From Paracoccus tibetensis (GTDB lineage: Bacteria; Pseudomonadota; Alphaproteobacteria; Rhodobacterales; Rhodobacteraceae), in assembly GCF_900102505.1 (NCBI RefSeq), contig NZ_FMVT01000005.1:124001-188000 (forward strand): 64,000 nucleotides of DNA. The letters run 5' to 3'. The notes beneath the pieces were generated by a model that was given only the letters and a program-made list of their open reading frames with translations, ran no database searches and was not told where the DNA came from. Below are positions 56,396 to 64,000 of the stretch, piece by piece (the first letter of the stretch is position 1; each line of letters opens with the position of its first letter). Both the position numbers and the translations under genes were made by a program.

Positions 56396-58300
56396 ATGAT
56401 CCGCCTTCTCGCGCCGCTTTTCGCGCTGTTTCTTCCGCTTGCGGCGCTCGCAAATCCCGCGCTTGAGGCCGTGATCGCGGAGAACATCGACCAGATCGAG
56501 CAGCCCTCGCGCCGGACGGTCGAGCCGCTGGTGGCCCAGATCGCCGCCACCGGCCCCGAGGGGATCGCGCTCTTGCAGGCCTGGGCCGACCGCAGGCTTG
56601 GCCTTGTCGACGGCCGCGCGGTGATCCTGAACGCAGACAGCATGACCGATGCCGTGACCGGCGCCCCCGTGACGGGCGAGGCGCGGTCCCTTAGGCCCAA
56701 TTCCGGCGTGCGCGGCGTGATCGAGGCGGCGCTGGCGGGCAGCGCCCTGTCCGATCCCGACCCCCGCCGCCGGGCGGCCGCGCTGGACAGCCTCTCGCGC
56801 GGGGCCGATGCCGAGGGGCTGGCGGCCCTTCGCGCCGCGCTGGACGATCCCGACCCGGTGCTCGCCGCGCGCAAGGCCCGGCTCGAGCGGCTGCTGACCA
56901 TCCAGTTCGACACCGACAGCGCCGCCCGCGTCGCCGCCATCGAGGGGCTGGCGGGCGATGTCGGCCTCGATTTCCGCGCCGCGCTGAACCCGCTGCTGGC
57001 GACCCGCCGCCTCGCCGCCACCGAGGAGCCGCAGGCCAACATCGCCCGCGAGCTGAGCGTCGGCAGCGACGCACTACCGCGTGAGGCTGCCGTTGCTCTG
57101 CTGGCGCAGCAGGGCGTCCTGCAGCCCCCGCTGACCCGCGCCGAGCAGCGGAGCCGGCTGGCGGCGAACATCGTCGATGGTCGCGTCGCCGGCATCCCGG
57201 TGACGCAACTCGACGATCAGGCGATGCGCGACCGCGCCTATGACACGCTGGAGACGCAGGGCGCCGTCCCCCCCGCCGCCACCGAGGCCGAGGCCGAGGC
57301 GACGCTGGCGACCTACCGCTTCTTCGAGACCTACGCCGAGCCCGACCCCGCCGTCACCGACGCCGCCAAGGCCGCGCAGATCCGTGCGCAGGTGCGGCTT
57401 GGCGCGATGCAGGGGATCGACCTCGGGCTGGACGCGCTTTCCCTGGCCTCGATCTACTTCCTCGCGGCTATTGGCCTCGCCATCACCTTCGGCGTGATGC
57501 GCGTCATCAACATGGCGCATGGCGAGTTCATCATGATGGGCGCCTATACCGGCTACACGGTGCAGACCGTCATCGCCGACCGCACCTTGTCGCTGGTCAT
57601 CGCGCTGCCGCTGGCCTTCGTGGTCACCTTCCTCGCCGGCGTGGTGCTGTATCGGCTGGTGATCCGCCACCTCGCGCACCGGCCGCTGGAAACGCTGCTG
57701 GCGACCTTCGGCGTGTCCATCGCGCTGCAGCAGCTGGCCAAGAACATCTTCGGCACGCAGGCTCGGCCGCTGACCGCGCCCGCCTGGCTGGAAGGGTCCA
57801 TCACCATCAACGACGTGATCGGCATCAGCTCCATCCGGGTGGCGATCTTCGTGCTGGCGCTGCTGTTCCTGGCCCTGTTCCTCTTCATCATGAAGCGCAC
57901 CCGGCTTGGATTGGAAGTCCGCGCCGTCACGCAGAACCCCGGCATGGCGGCCAGCATGGGGATAAATCCCGACCGGATCGCGATGATGACCTTCGGCCTC
58001 GGCTCGGGGATCGCCGGGATCGCCGGCATCGCCATCGGGCTTTTCGCGCAGGTGACCTCCGAGCTGGGGCAGAACTACATCGTGCAGAGCTTCATGACGG
58101 TCGTCGTGGGCGGGGTCGGCAACATCTGGGGCACGCTGGCAGGGGCCACGCTGATCGGCGGGCTGTCCAAGGTGATCGAGTCGCTCAATCCCAGCAACAC
58201 GCTGGCCGCGCAGACCTTCATGATCCTGTTCATCATCACCTTCATCCAGTTCCGGCCGCGCGGGATCATCCCGCAGCGCGGCCGGGCAGCCGAGGCGTGA
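56396..58300 (+). CDS. urtB: Urea ABC transporter, permease UrtB
   Basis: A 634-residue permease of the LivH type with the long UrtB N-terminus. A signal sequence (LLAPLFALFLPLAALA) precedes a ~320-residue periplasmic helical domain with HEAT-like repeats (RRAAALDSLSRGADAEGLAAL). The LivH-like membrane part follows with about eight helices (ASIYFLAAIGLAITFGVM onward). The extended form is usual for UrtB. It ends one base before urtC. Confidence 0.94.
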   Translation: MIRLLAPLFALFLPLAALANPALEAVIAENIDQIEQPSRRTVEPLVAQIAATGPEGIALLQAWADRRLGLVDGRAVILNADSMTDAVTGAPVTGEARSLRPNSGVRGVIEAALAGSALSDPDPRRRAAALDSLSRGADAEGLAALRAALDDPDPVLAARKARLERLLTIQFDTDSAARVAAIEGLAGDVGLDFRAALNPLLATRRLAATEEPQANIARELSVGSDALPREAAVALLAQQGVLQPPLTRAEQRSRLAANIVDGRVAGIPVTQLDDQAMRDRAYDTLETQGAVPPAATEAEAEATLATYRFFETYAEPDPAVTDAAKAAQIRAQVRLGAMQGIDLGLDALSLASIYFLAAIGLAITFGVMRVINMAHGEFIMMGAYTGYTVQTVIADRTLSLVIALPLAFVVTFLAGVVLYRLVIRHLAHRPLETLLATFGVSIALQQLAKNIFGTQARPLTAPAWLEGSITINDVIGISSIRVAIFVLALLFLALFLFIMKRTRLGLEVRAVTQNPGMAASMGINPDRIAMMTFGLGSGIAGIAGIAIGLFAQVTSELGQNYIVQSFMTVVVGGVGNIWGTLAGATLIGGLSKVIESLNPSNTLAAQTFMILFIITFIQFRPRGIIPQRGRAAEA

Positions 58301-58301
58301 C

Positions 58302-59537
58302 ATGACCCGCAAGCCCTTCATCCTGCAGAACCCCTCGGTCCTGATCGTCCTTGCCGTGCTCGCCGTCTTCACCGCCGCCGTCACCGCCGGCAGTGCCGCC
58401 TATGGCAGCGGGGTCATCCCGACCTCGATGGTCAAGGTGCTGGGCAAGACGCTGTGCCTGGCCCTCGCCGCCGTCGCGATGGACCTGGTCTGGGGCTATC
58501 TGGGCATCCTGAGCCTTGGGCAGATGGCGTTCTTCGCGCTTGGCGGCTACATGATCGGGCAATGGCTGATGTATGCGCGGACGGAAACCATCGTCGCTGC
58601 CTCGCTGGCGCAGAACCCCATCCCGGCAACCCCGCAGGAGCTTCAGGACGCGGTGACGAACCAGATCTTCGGCGTCGTCGGCAGCGCCGACCTGCCGCTG
58701 GTCTGGAGCTTCGCCCATTCGCTGACGCTGCAGATGATCCTCATCCTGCTGGTCCCCGGCCTTCTGGCGCTGGTTTTCGGCTGGCTGGCCTTTCGCAGCC
58801 GCGTCAACGGCGTCTACCTGTCGATCCTGACGCAGGCGATGACGCTGGCCCTGGCGCTGTGGCTCTTCCAGAACGACAGCGGTTTCCGGGGCAACAACGG
58901 GCTTTCGGGGCTGCAGAACATCCCCGGCCTCGACCATGTCAGCCAGGCGACGCTGTCCGTGTGGTTCCTCTGGGCCTCGGCCGCCGCGCTGGCGCTGTTC
59001 TACGTGCTGGCCGCGTGGCTGGTCAGCGGCAAGTTCGGCAGCGTGGTCCGTGCGATCCGGGACGACGAGACGCGGGTGCGCTTTCTCGGCTACCCGGTCG
59101 AGGGGTTCAAGCTGGTCGTCTTCACCCTCGCCGCGATGATCACCGCCATCGCCGGCGCGCTCTACTACCCGCAGGCCGGCATCATCAACCCGGCCGAGCT
59201 GATGCCCATTGCCTCGATCTACCTCGCGGTCTGGGTCGCCATCGGCGGGCGCGGGCGGCTTTACGGTGCGGCCATCGGGGCGGTTGTCGTCTCGCTGCTG
59301 TCCAGCTGGTTTACCGGCGGGCGGGCGCCCTCGATCAACCTGCCGGGCTATGTCGTCAACTGGGTGGACTGGTGGCAGGTGGCGCTTGGCCTGACCTTCG
59401 TTCTGGTCACGCTGTTCGCGCCCAAGGGCATCGCCGGAATCTTCGACTGGCTGGGCGGTGTCCTGCCCCCGCGCCGGCAGGGGCGCGATCTGGGGCCGAA
59501 TGACGGCGCCTTCCAGGAAGCGGAGGCCAAGGCATGA
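58302..59537 (+). CDS. urtC: Urea ABC transporter, permease UrtC
   Basis: A 411-residue LivM-type permease with about ten helices and the conserved GLQNIPG / FRSRVNGVYLSILTQAMT stretches. It pairs with UrtB to form the channel. It overlaps urtD by 4 bp (ATGA). Confidence 0.95.
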   Translation: MTRKPFILQNPSVLIVLAVLAVFTAAVTAGSAAYGSGVIPTSMVKVLGKTLCLALAAVAMDLVWGYLGILSLGQMAFFALGGYMIGQWLMYARTETIVAASLAQNPIPATPQELQDAVTNQIFGVVGSADLPLVWSFAHSLTLQMILILLVPGLLALVFGWLAFRSRVNGVYLSILTQAMTLALALWLFQNDSGFRGNNGLSGLQNIPGLDHVSQATLSVWFLWASAAALALFYVLAAWLVSGKFGSVVRAIRDDETRVRFLGYPVEGFKLVVFTLAAMITAIAGALYYPQAGIINPAELMPIASIYLAVWVAIGGRGRLYGAAIGAVVVSLLSSWFTGGRAPSINLPGYVVNWVDWWQVALGLTFVLVTLFAPKGIAGIFDWLGGVLPPRRQGRDLGPNDGAFQEAEAKA

Positions 59538-60274
59538 GCGCGCTTCTGGAAGTCAGCGGCATCACGAAAAGCTTCGACGGGTTCAAGGCGATCAACAACC
59601 TGTCCTTTTCCATCGACGCGGTCGAGCTGCGGGCGGTGATCGGCCCGAACGGCGCGGGCAAGACGACCTTCATGGACATCGTGACCGGCAAGACCCGCCC
59701 GGACGCGGGCGAGGTGCTGTGGGGCGAGGGCTCGCGCTCGCTGCTGAAGATGAACGAGGCGCAGATCGCCCGCGCCGGCATCGGCCGCAAGTTCCAGCGC
59801 CCCACGGTCTTCGAGGACCAGACGGTCGCCGAGAACCTGACCATGGCGCTCAGGGCCGACCGCAGCCCCTTCGCGGTGCTGCGCTGGCGGCCGTCACGCG
59901 GGTCGCAGGCGCGGGTCGAGGACCTGGCCTCCGAGGTGGGGCTGGCCGCGCAGCTGGCGCGTAAGGCGGGCGAGCTGAGCCACGGGCAGAAGCAATGGCT
60001 CGAGATCGGGATGCTGCTGGCGCAGGAGCCGCGGCTGCTGCTGGTCGACGAGCCGGCGGCAGGCATGACCCTGGCCGAGCGCGAGCAGACGACGACGCTG
60101 CTCTGCCGGCTGGCCGAGACACGGGCCGTGGTGGTGGTCGAGCACGACATGGACTTCGTGCGGCGGCTGAACTGCAAGGTGACGGTGCTGCACCAGGGCG
60201 CGGTCCTGGCCGAGGGATCGTTGGACCATGTGACGCGCAATCCCGACGTCATCGACGTCTATCTGGGGCGATAG
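59534..60274 (+). CDS. urtD: Urea ABC transporter, ATP-binding protein UrtD
   Basis: A 246-residue LivG-type ATPase: Walker A GPNGAGKTT, signature LSHGQKQWLEIG, Walker B LLLVDEPAAGM and H-loop EHDMDF. The LSHGQ form of the signature is characteristic of this subfamily. One base separates it from urtE. Confidence 0.95.
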   Translation: MSALLEVSGITKSFDGFKAINNLSFSIDAVELRAVIGPNGAGKTTFMDIVTGKTRPDAGEVLWGEGSRSLLKMNEAQIARAGIGRKFQRPTVFEDQTVAENLTMALRADRSPFAVLRWRPSRGSQARVEDLASEVGLAAQLARKAGELSHGQKQWLEIGMLLAQEPRLLLVDEPAAGMTLAEREQTTTLLCRLAETRAVVVVEHDMDFVRRLNCKVTVLHQGAVLAEGSLDHVTRNPDVIDVYLGR

Positions 60275-60275
60275 G

Positions 60276-60983
60276 ATGCTGGAAGCCACGAACCTGACCC
60301 TGCACTACGGCGGCAGCCAGATCCTGCACGGGATCGACATTGCCGCCCGGCCCGGCGCGGTGACCTGCGTGATGGGGAACAACGGGGTCGGGAAGACCTC
60401 GCTGATGAACCTGCTGGCGGGGCGGCATCCCCGCTCGGGCGGGGAGATGGCCTGGGACGGCCGGCCACTTGGCCGGATGACGGCGCAGGGCATGGCGCGG
60501 ATGGGGGTCGGCTACGTGCCGCAGGGCCGGGCGATCTTCCCGATGCTAACCGTGCGCGAGAACCTCGAGACGGGCTTCGCCTGCCTGCCGCGGGCCGAGC
60601 GGCGGGTGCCCGAGGAGTTATTCGAGAGCTTCCCGGTCCTGACCGAGATGGCGCATCGGCGGGGCGGGGACCTGTCCGGCGGGCAGCAGCAGCAGCTGGC
60701 CATCGCCCGGGCGCTGATCACGAAGCCGAAGCTGCTGCTGCTGGACGAGCCGACCGAGGGCATCCAGCCGAACATCATCGCGCAGATCGGCCGGGTGATC
60801 GCGGGGCTGCGGGACCGGGGGGACATGGCCATCGTGCTGGTCGAGCAGTTCTTCGATTTCGCGTGGGATCTGGGGGACGCGTTCCTGGTGATGGAGCGCG
60901 GGCGGGCGGTGATGCAGGGGCCGAAGGCGCATCTGAGGCGCGAGGATCTGCATGCCCGGCTGGCGGGACACGCAGCGGCCTGA
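60276..60983 (+). CDS. urtE: Urea ABC transporter, ATP-binding protein UrtE
   Basis: A 235-residue LivF-type ATPase: Walker A GNNGVGKTS, signature LSGGQQQQLAIA, Walker B LLLLDEPTEGIQPN, H-loop VEQFFDFA. Last gene of the urea module; copy D of the composite 3'-end element follows. Confidence 0.95.
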   Translation: MLEATNLTLHYGGSQILHGIDIAARPGAVTCVMGNNGVGKTSLMNLLAGRHPRSGGEMAWDGRPLGRMTAQGMARMGVGYVPQGRAIFPMLTVRENLETGFACLPRAERRVPEELFESFPVLTEMAHRRGGDLSGGQQQQLAIARALITKPKLLLLDEPTEGIQPNIIAQIGRVIAGLRDRGDMAIVLVEQFFDFAWDLGDAFLVMERGRAVMQGPKAHLRREDLHARLAGHAAA

Positions 60984-61007
60984 CGGACGTTGCCGCGGGC
61001 GAAGGAA

Positions 61008-61077
61008 GGGGGGCCGACTGCCCCCCTCTTGGCCTGCGGCCAATTCACCCCCCGTGGATATTTCGGCACAGAAGATG
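61008..61077 (+). repeat. 3'-end composite element, copy D (follows urtE)
   Basis: GGGGGGC/GCCCCCC hairpin (61008-61026), TTGGCC/GGCCAA hairpin with TGC loop (61029-61043), CCCCCC (61048-61053), then GGATATTT (61056-61063), CG, GCACAGAAGATG (61066-61077). It ends two bases from the convergent holC stop. Confidence 0.82.
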
Positions 61078-61079
61078 GG

Positions 61080-61529
61080 CTAGCGCTTGCGCTCCCAACG
61101 GCCGCTGTCTTCGGACCAGTATTCGGCCTCGATGCCTTCTGCGGTGAGCTGGCGCCACTGCTCGCGCGCGGCCGAGAGGGATGCCGCGTCGCCGCCGTCG
61201 AAGAGGATGCAGCTGCTGTCAAGCTGTTGAAGTTGCTTCGGATCGAGCGGGGGCGTGTCCACGGTCATCAGGCAGGACGGTTGGTTCGTCGCGGGCTGGT
61301 CCGGCAGCGTCAGGAGGATCGGCTGGCGCGCGTCATGCGGGCCTCCGGCGCGGCCGTGGGGCAGGAAGCCGTCGCCGTTCCAGAGCGTGAGGTCGAGCCG
61401 CTCGAGGCGCTGCGGGCTGGCGGCGCGCAGCTCGACCCGCCAGCCGGCGGCGAGGGCCTTGGCGAGGAGGGTCGGCAGCAGCTGCTCGGCCGGCGAGCGG
61501 GTGAGGTGGTAGAAGAGCGCCTTGCCCAT
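61080..61529 (-). CDS. holC: DNA polymerase III subunit chi
   Basis: A 149-residue chi subunit of the clamp-loader complex, which links it to SSB. The N-terminal KALFYHLTRSPAEQLLPTLL and the central RLDLTLWNGDGFLPHG fit HolC. The ATG at 61529 is used; the longer frame to 62291 crosses other genes. In many bacteria holC follows pepA; here a DUF1801 gene and a 254-base spacer intervene. Confidence 0.9.
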   Translation of the reverse strand: MGKALFYHLTRSPAEQLLPTLLAKALAAGWRVELRAASPQRLERLDLTLWNGDGFLPHGRAGGPHDARQPILLTLPDQPATNQPSCLMTVDTPPLDPKQLQQLDSSCILFDGGDAASLSAAREQWRQLTAEGIEAEYWSEDSGRWERKR

Positions 61530-61570
61530 CAGGCATTCCCGTGTTGCGCGTGTGGGGCGCGCGTTGCGCG

Positions 61571-61674
61571 GTGCACCGGGACGGCGTAGAGGGCGGCGGG
61601 GGGCAGGAAATGCTGGCGTATCCGGGTCACCGGGCGTGCACCGCGCGCGCACCGGGCGTGCACAGCTTGTGCAC
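61571..61674. repeat. GTGCAC repeat cluster upstream of holC
   Basis: Four GTGCAC palindromes lie at 61571, 61636, 61658 and 61669. Two are part of a perfect 14-base direct repeat CACCGGGCGTGCAC (61628-61641 and 61650-61663), whose copies are 22 bases apart. The rest of the 254-base gap between holC and the DUF1801 gene shows no convincing gene. Confidence 0.6.
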
Positions 61675-61783
61675 CGCTTGCGGGCGTTGCGCGGCGAAGC
61701 GAGGGGGCGCGTTGCGGCATCGGGGGCTCCGTGGCTTTCCGGCAGAGCTAGGCGAAGGCGCCGGCGGCGTCCAGTCCGCGGGG

Positions 61784-62188
61784 CTAGAGCTGGCGGCCGG
61801 GGAGGCCGAGGGCCTGAGCGATCCAATGCGCCAGCTGCTCGGTGTCGAGCGCCTCGCCCTCGCGCAAGTCGAGATAGCGCGTGCCGAGGTCCTTGGAGGG
61901 CTTGGGCGGAAGCGGGTCGAGCGAGCTGCCGGTCAGGAAGCTGATCTGCAGGTAGCTTTTGTAGCAGTAGATGGCGAGGAACCAGCCGTCCTCCTTTCCC
62001 CAGAAGGGCGTGTTCCATCGGACCTGCTTGCGGACGGCCGGGTGGATGCTCGTGACGATGGCGTCGATCTGGCGGCCGAGCGGCTGCTTCCAGCCGGGCA
62101 TGGCGGCGAGATAGGCCTCGACCGGGGCGGGGCCGTCTCCCTTGGGGATGTAAGGGTTGGTGCTGGCGGAGTGGGTGGGTTGGGGCAT
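61784..62188 (-). CDS. DUF1801 domain protein (YdhG-like)
   Basis: A 134-residue protein of the DUF1801 family: VEAYLAAMPGWKQPLGRQIDAIV, IRWNTPFWGKE-like segment (VRWNTPFWGKEDGWFLAIYCYK) split here for length, and a C-terminal ALDTEQLAHWIAQAL. The fold is related to iron-chaperone/ferric-hydrolase-like proteins but no function is established. The start MPQPTHSAST has a weak ribosome site; a GTG further up at 62245 is possible. Same strand as pepA and holC. Confidence 0.8.
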   Translation of the reverse strand: MPQPTHSASTNPYIPKGDGPAPVEAYLAAMPGWKQPLGRQIDAIVTSIHPAVRKQVRWNTPFWGKEDGWFLAIYCYKSYLQISFLTGSSLDPLPPKPSKDLGTRYLDLREGEALDTEQLAHWIAQALGLPGRQL

Positions 62189-62281
62189 GGAGAGCAGGGT
62201 AGCACGGGCGGGTGCTGTGGTGGGGGTGGAGGTGCGTGCGCGCACGCCCTCTACGCGATGCCTTCCGCGATAGTCGCGACC

Positions 62282-62323
62282 ATGGCGTCAAGCCCCGCGC
62301 CGGGGCGCGGGGCTTGACGCCAT
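62282..62323. terminator. Perfect 19-bp hairpin at the pepA stop
   Basis: ATGGCGTCAAGCCCCGCGC (62282-62300) pairs without mismatch with 62305-62323 around a 4-base loop. It begins at the last base of the pepA stop codon. No T-run follows on the minus strand, so it may act as an RNA 3'-end stabiliser or a rho-independent terminator of unusual strength. Confidence 0.75.
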
Positions 62324-63906
62324 CACTTTTCCTCGAACCGGTCGCGGACGAGGCGGTCCAGGGTCATGACGCCCCAGCCGGTCGCGCCCTTCGGGGCAAG
62401 GTCGGTAGCCGAGGGCGGCAGCGCCACGCCGGCGATGTCGATATGCGCCCAGGGCTGGTCCTTCTTGATGAAGCGCTGGAGGAACTGGGCCGCGGTGATC
62501 GAGCCTGCCGCGCGGCCGCCGGTGTTCTTGATGTCGGCGAGGCGCGACTTGATCAGACTGTCATAGCCGGGGCCGAGGGGCAGGCGCCAAGCGCCCTCGC
62601 CCTCGGATTTCGCGGCGGCGAGGATCTGGTCGGCCAGCGCGTCGTCGTTCGAGAAGACGCCGGCATTGTCATGGCCCAGCGCGATGATGACGGCGCCGGT
62701 CAGCGTCGCGAGGTCGATCACCGCCTTCGGCTTGTAGGTCTCCTGCGCGTACCAGAGCACGTCGGCCAGCACGAGGCGGCCCTCGGCGTCGGTGTTGATC
62801 ACCTCGATCGTGTCGCCCTTCATCGACTTCACGATGTCGCCGGGGCGCTGGGCCTTGCCGTCGGGCATGTTCTCGACCAGCCCCACGAGGCCGACCACGT
62901 TGGCCTTCGCACGGCGCAGGGCGAGGGCGCGCATCACGCCCGCGACGACGCCGGCGCCGCCCATGTCCATCGTCATCTCCTCCATCCCGGCGGCGGGCTT
63001 AATCGAGATGCCGCCGGTGTCGAAGACGACGCCCTTGCCGACAAGCGCCAGCGGCGCCTCGTCGCCGCCGCCCATCCAGCGCATCACGACGACCTTGGAG
63101 GGGGATTCGCTGCCCTGCCCCACGGCCAGAAGCGCGCGCATGCCGAGGCGGGCCAACTCGTCCTCGTCCAGCACCTCGACCTCGAGCCCGATCTCCTGCA
63201 TGGCCAGCAGCCGGTCGGCGAAGTCCGAGGTGGTCAGGACGTTGGCAGGCTCGTTCACCAGGTCGCGGGTGAAGAAGACGCCCTCGGCCACGGCGGCGGC
63301 GTGGCTGGCATGGCGGGCCAGCGCCTCGGGGTCCTTGACCATCACGGTGACGCTCGCCTTGGCGCCGATCGGCGCGGAGGCGCTGTCGGGCAGGTCGTCG
63401 GCCTGCGCGTCCGCGGTGACGGCGGTCTGCGGGTCGGCATTCGCCTCGGGGATCGGGGCGCCGCCCTGGGCGGGCGCGTCGGCGGCTTCCTCGGGATGGG
63501 TCTTGTAGGCGTCGAAGTCGTAGGCGCGCAGCGCGAGGCCGAAGGCCAGCTCGCCCGCCTGCTTGTGGTTTCCGGCGTAAACCAGCGTGTGGGTCTTGCC
63601 GAGCTTGGCGCCGAGGGCGGCGCCGGCCTTGCGGGCCTCGGCCTGGCTGGCGCCCTGCGGCAGGTGGACGAGGACCAGCGCCTCGGCCTTCATGCCGGCG
63701 GGGAAGGCCAGTTCCATGACGGCGCCGGCCTTCAGCGCCTGCCCCGCCTTGGAGGCTAAAGCACGGGTGGCGGCATCGCGGGCGGTGCGCGGCAGGCCGG
63801 TGGGCAGGCGGCCCGGATCGGTCAGGACAAGGGCGACACGGCCCTCGTGCTCGGCCAGTCTGTCGGTTTGGATTTCGGTGAAGCTGATTTCGACGGGCTG
63901 CGTCAT
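62323..63906 (-). CDS. pepA: Leucyl aminopeptidase (M17 family)
   Basis: A 527-residue two-zinc cytosolic aminopeptidase. The C-terminal catalytic domain has GKGVVFDTGGISIKP (Lys/Asp ligands), MKGDTIEV, and the NTDAEGRLVLADVL signature. Compared with the usual ~480-500 residues there is an alanine/aspartate/proline-rich insertion at about residues 136-181, between the N-terminal and catalytic domains. The sequence upstream to the window end (63907-64000) shows no further gene that I can support. Confidence 0.94.
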   Translation of the reverse strand: MTQPVEISFTEIQTDRLAEHEGRVALVLTDPGRLPTGLPRTARDAATRALASKAGQALKAGAVMELAFPAGMKAEALVLVHLPQGASQAEARKAGAALGAKLGKTHTLVYAGNHKQAGELAFGLALRAYDFDAYKTHPEEAADAPAQGGAPIPEANADPQTAVTADAQADDLPDSASAPIGAKASVTVMVKDPEALARHASHAAAVAEGVFFTRDLVNEPANVLTTSDFADRLLAMQEIGLEVEVLDEDELARLGMRALLAVGQGSESPSKVVVMRWMGGGDEAPLALVGKGVVFDTGGISIKPAAGMEEMTMDMGGAGVVAGVMRALALRRAKANVVGLVGLVENMPDGKAQRPGDIVKSMKGDTIEVINTDAEGRLVLADVLWYAQETYKPKAVIDLATLTGAVIIALGHDNAGVFSNDDALADQILAAAKSEGEGAWRLPLGPGYDSLIKSRLADIKNTGGRAAGSITAAQFLQRFIKKDQPWAHIDIAGVALPPSATDLAPKGATGWGVMTLDRLVRDRFEEK

Positions 63907-64000
63907 GGACCATTCCTCGCATCTTTCCCGGCGAGCCTAGCCCCGCCTTCCGGCCTTTTCCAGAGCCGCCCTTGGCGATAAGCAGGGCACGACGCAGCCC

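Noticed and set aside
61541..62317. Plus-strand frame through the holC spacer and the DUF1801 gene
   Set aside because: Its first part is the GTGCAC repeat region and the rest is antisense to a recognisable DUF1801 protein.

Overview
The window is chromosomal DNA from an alphaproteobacterium of the Rhodobacteraceae/Paracoccaceae type. The signs are the very high G+C with G/C-rich third codon positions, the block ccoNOQP - universal stress protein - fnrL - hemN (from memory, the arrangement of Rhodobacter sphaeroides), the run argS - SPOR protein - nagZ - scpA - scpB, and ihfA - merR - tRNA-Pro. The genus cannot be fixed from the sequence alone. Coding density is high, no gene-free stretch exceeds about 300 bases, and there is no prophage, insertion sequence or CRISPR array.

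Layout. 1-3050: end of a TRAP transporter binding protein, ihfA, a MerR regulator, tRNA-Pro(GGG) and a long dCTP deaminase. 3070-9950 (minus strand): an RNA methyltransferase, then a cell-division/chromosome run read argS, SPOR protein, nagZ, scpA, scpB, small protein. 10227-20410 (mostly plus): DEAD-box helicase with a long disordered tail, lnt, a divergent J-domain protein and bolA, glpX, recJ, a metallo-hydrolase and aminopeptidase P. 20477-24017 (minus): SDR, citrate synthase, glutamyl-tRNA synthetase. 24133-29835: comEC, DUF2798 protein, class-III aminotransferase, TfoX C-domain protein, miaB. 30066-36963: a microaerobic module of cbb3 oxidase, stress protein, FnrL and HemN, with three FNR boxes. 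37025-44345: polA, two small zinc proteins, an ABC ATPase, a HIT protein, and a divergent glycosyltransferase/sulfotransferase pair. 44430-47105 (minus): ndk, fabD, fabG, acpP. 47282-49232: AI-2E-type permease and an OlsB-like acyltransferase. 49366-60983 (plus): a complete urea module, urease genes ureDA-J-BCEFG followed by the urea ABC transporter urtABCDE. 61080-63906 (minus): pepA, a DUF1801 protein, holC.

How the genes work together. UrtABCDE imports urea and the urease made with the UreDEFG chaperones hydrolyses it to ammonia; HupE/UreJ may supply nickel and UreE carries a histidine-rich tail. FnrL should sense oxygen and act at FNR boxes in front of ccoN, the stress gene and hemN, coupling high-affinity respiration and haem synthesis to low oxygen. 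FabD, FabG and AcpP are the core of fatty-acid synthesis.

The most unusual signal is non-coding. A composite element (G-rich hairpin, usually a second short hairpin, a C-run, then an almost invariant 22-base core) occurs four times, each time just after a stop codon and in the same orientation as the gene before it. A second, different G6/C6 hairpin element occurs twice at other 3' ends. The spacer between miaB and ccoP folds into six consecutive hairpins, the ndk leader can form two competing hairpins, and pepA ends in a perfect 19-bp stem.
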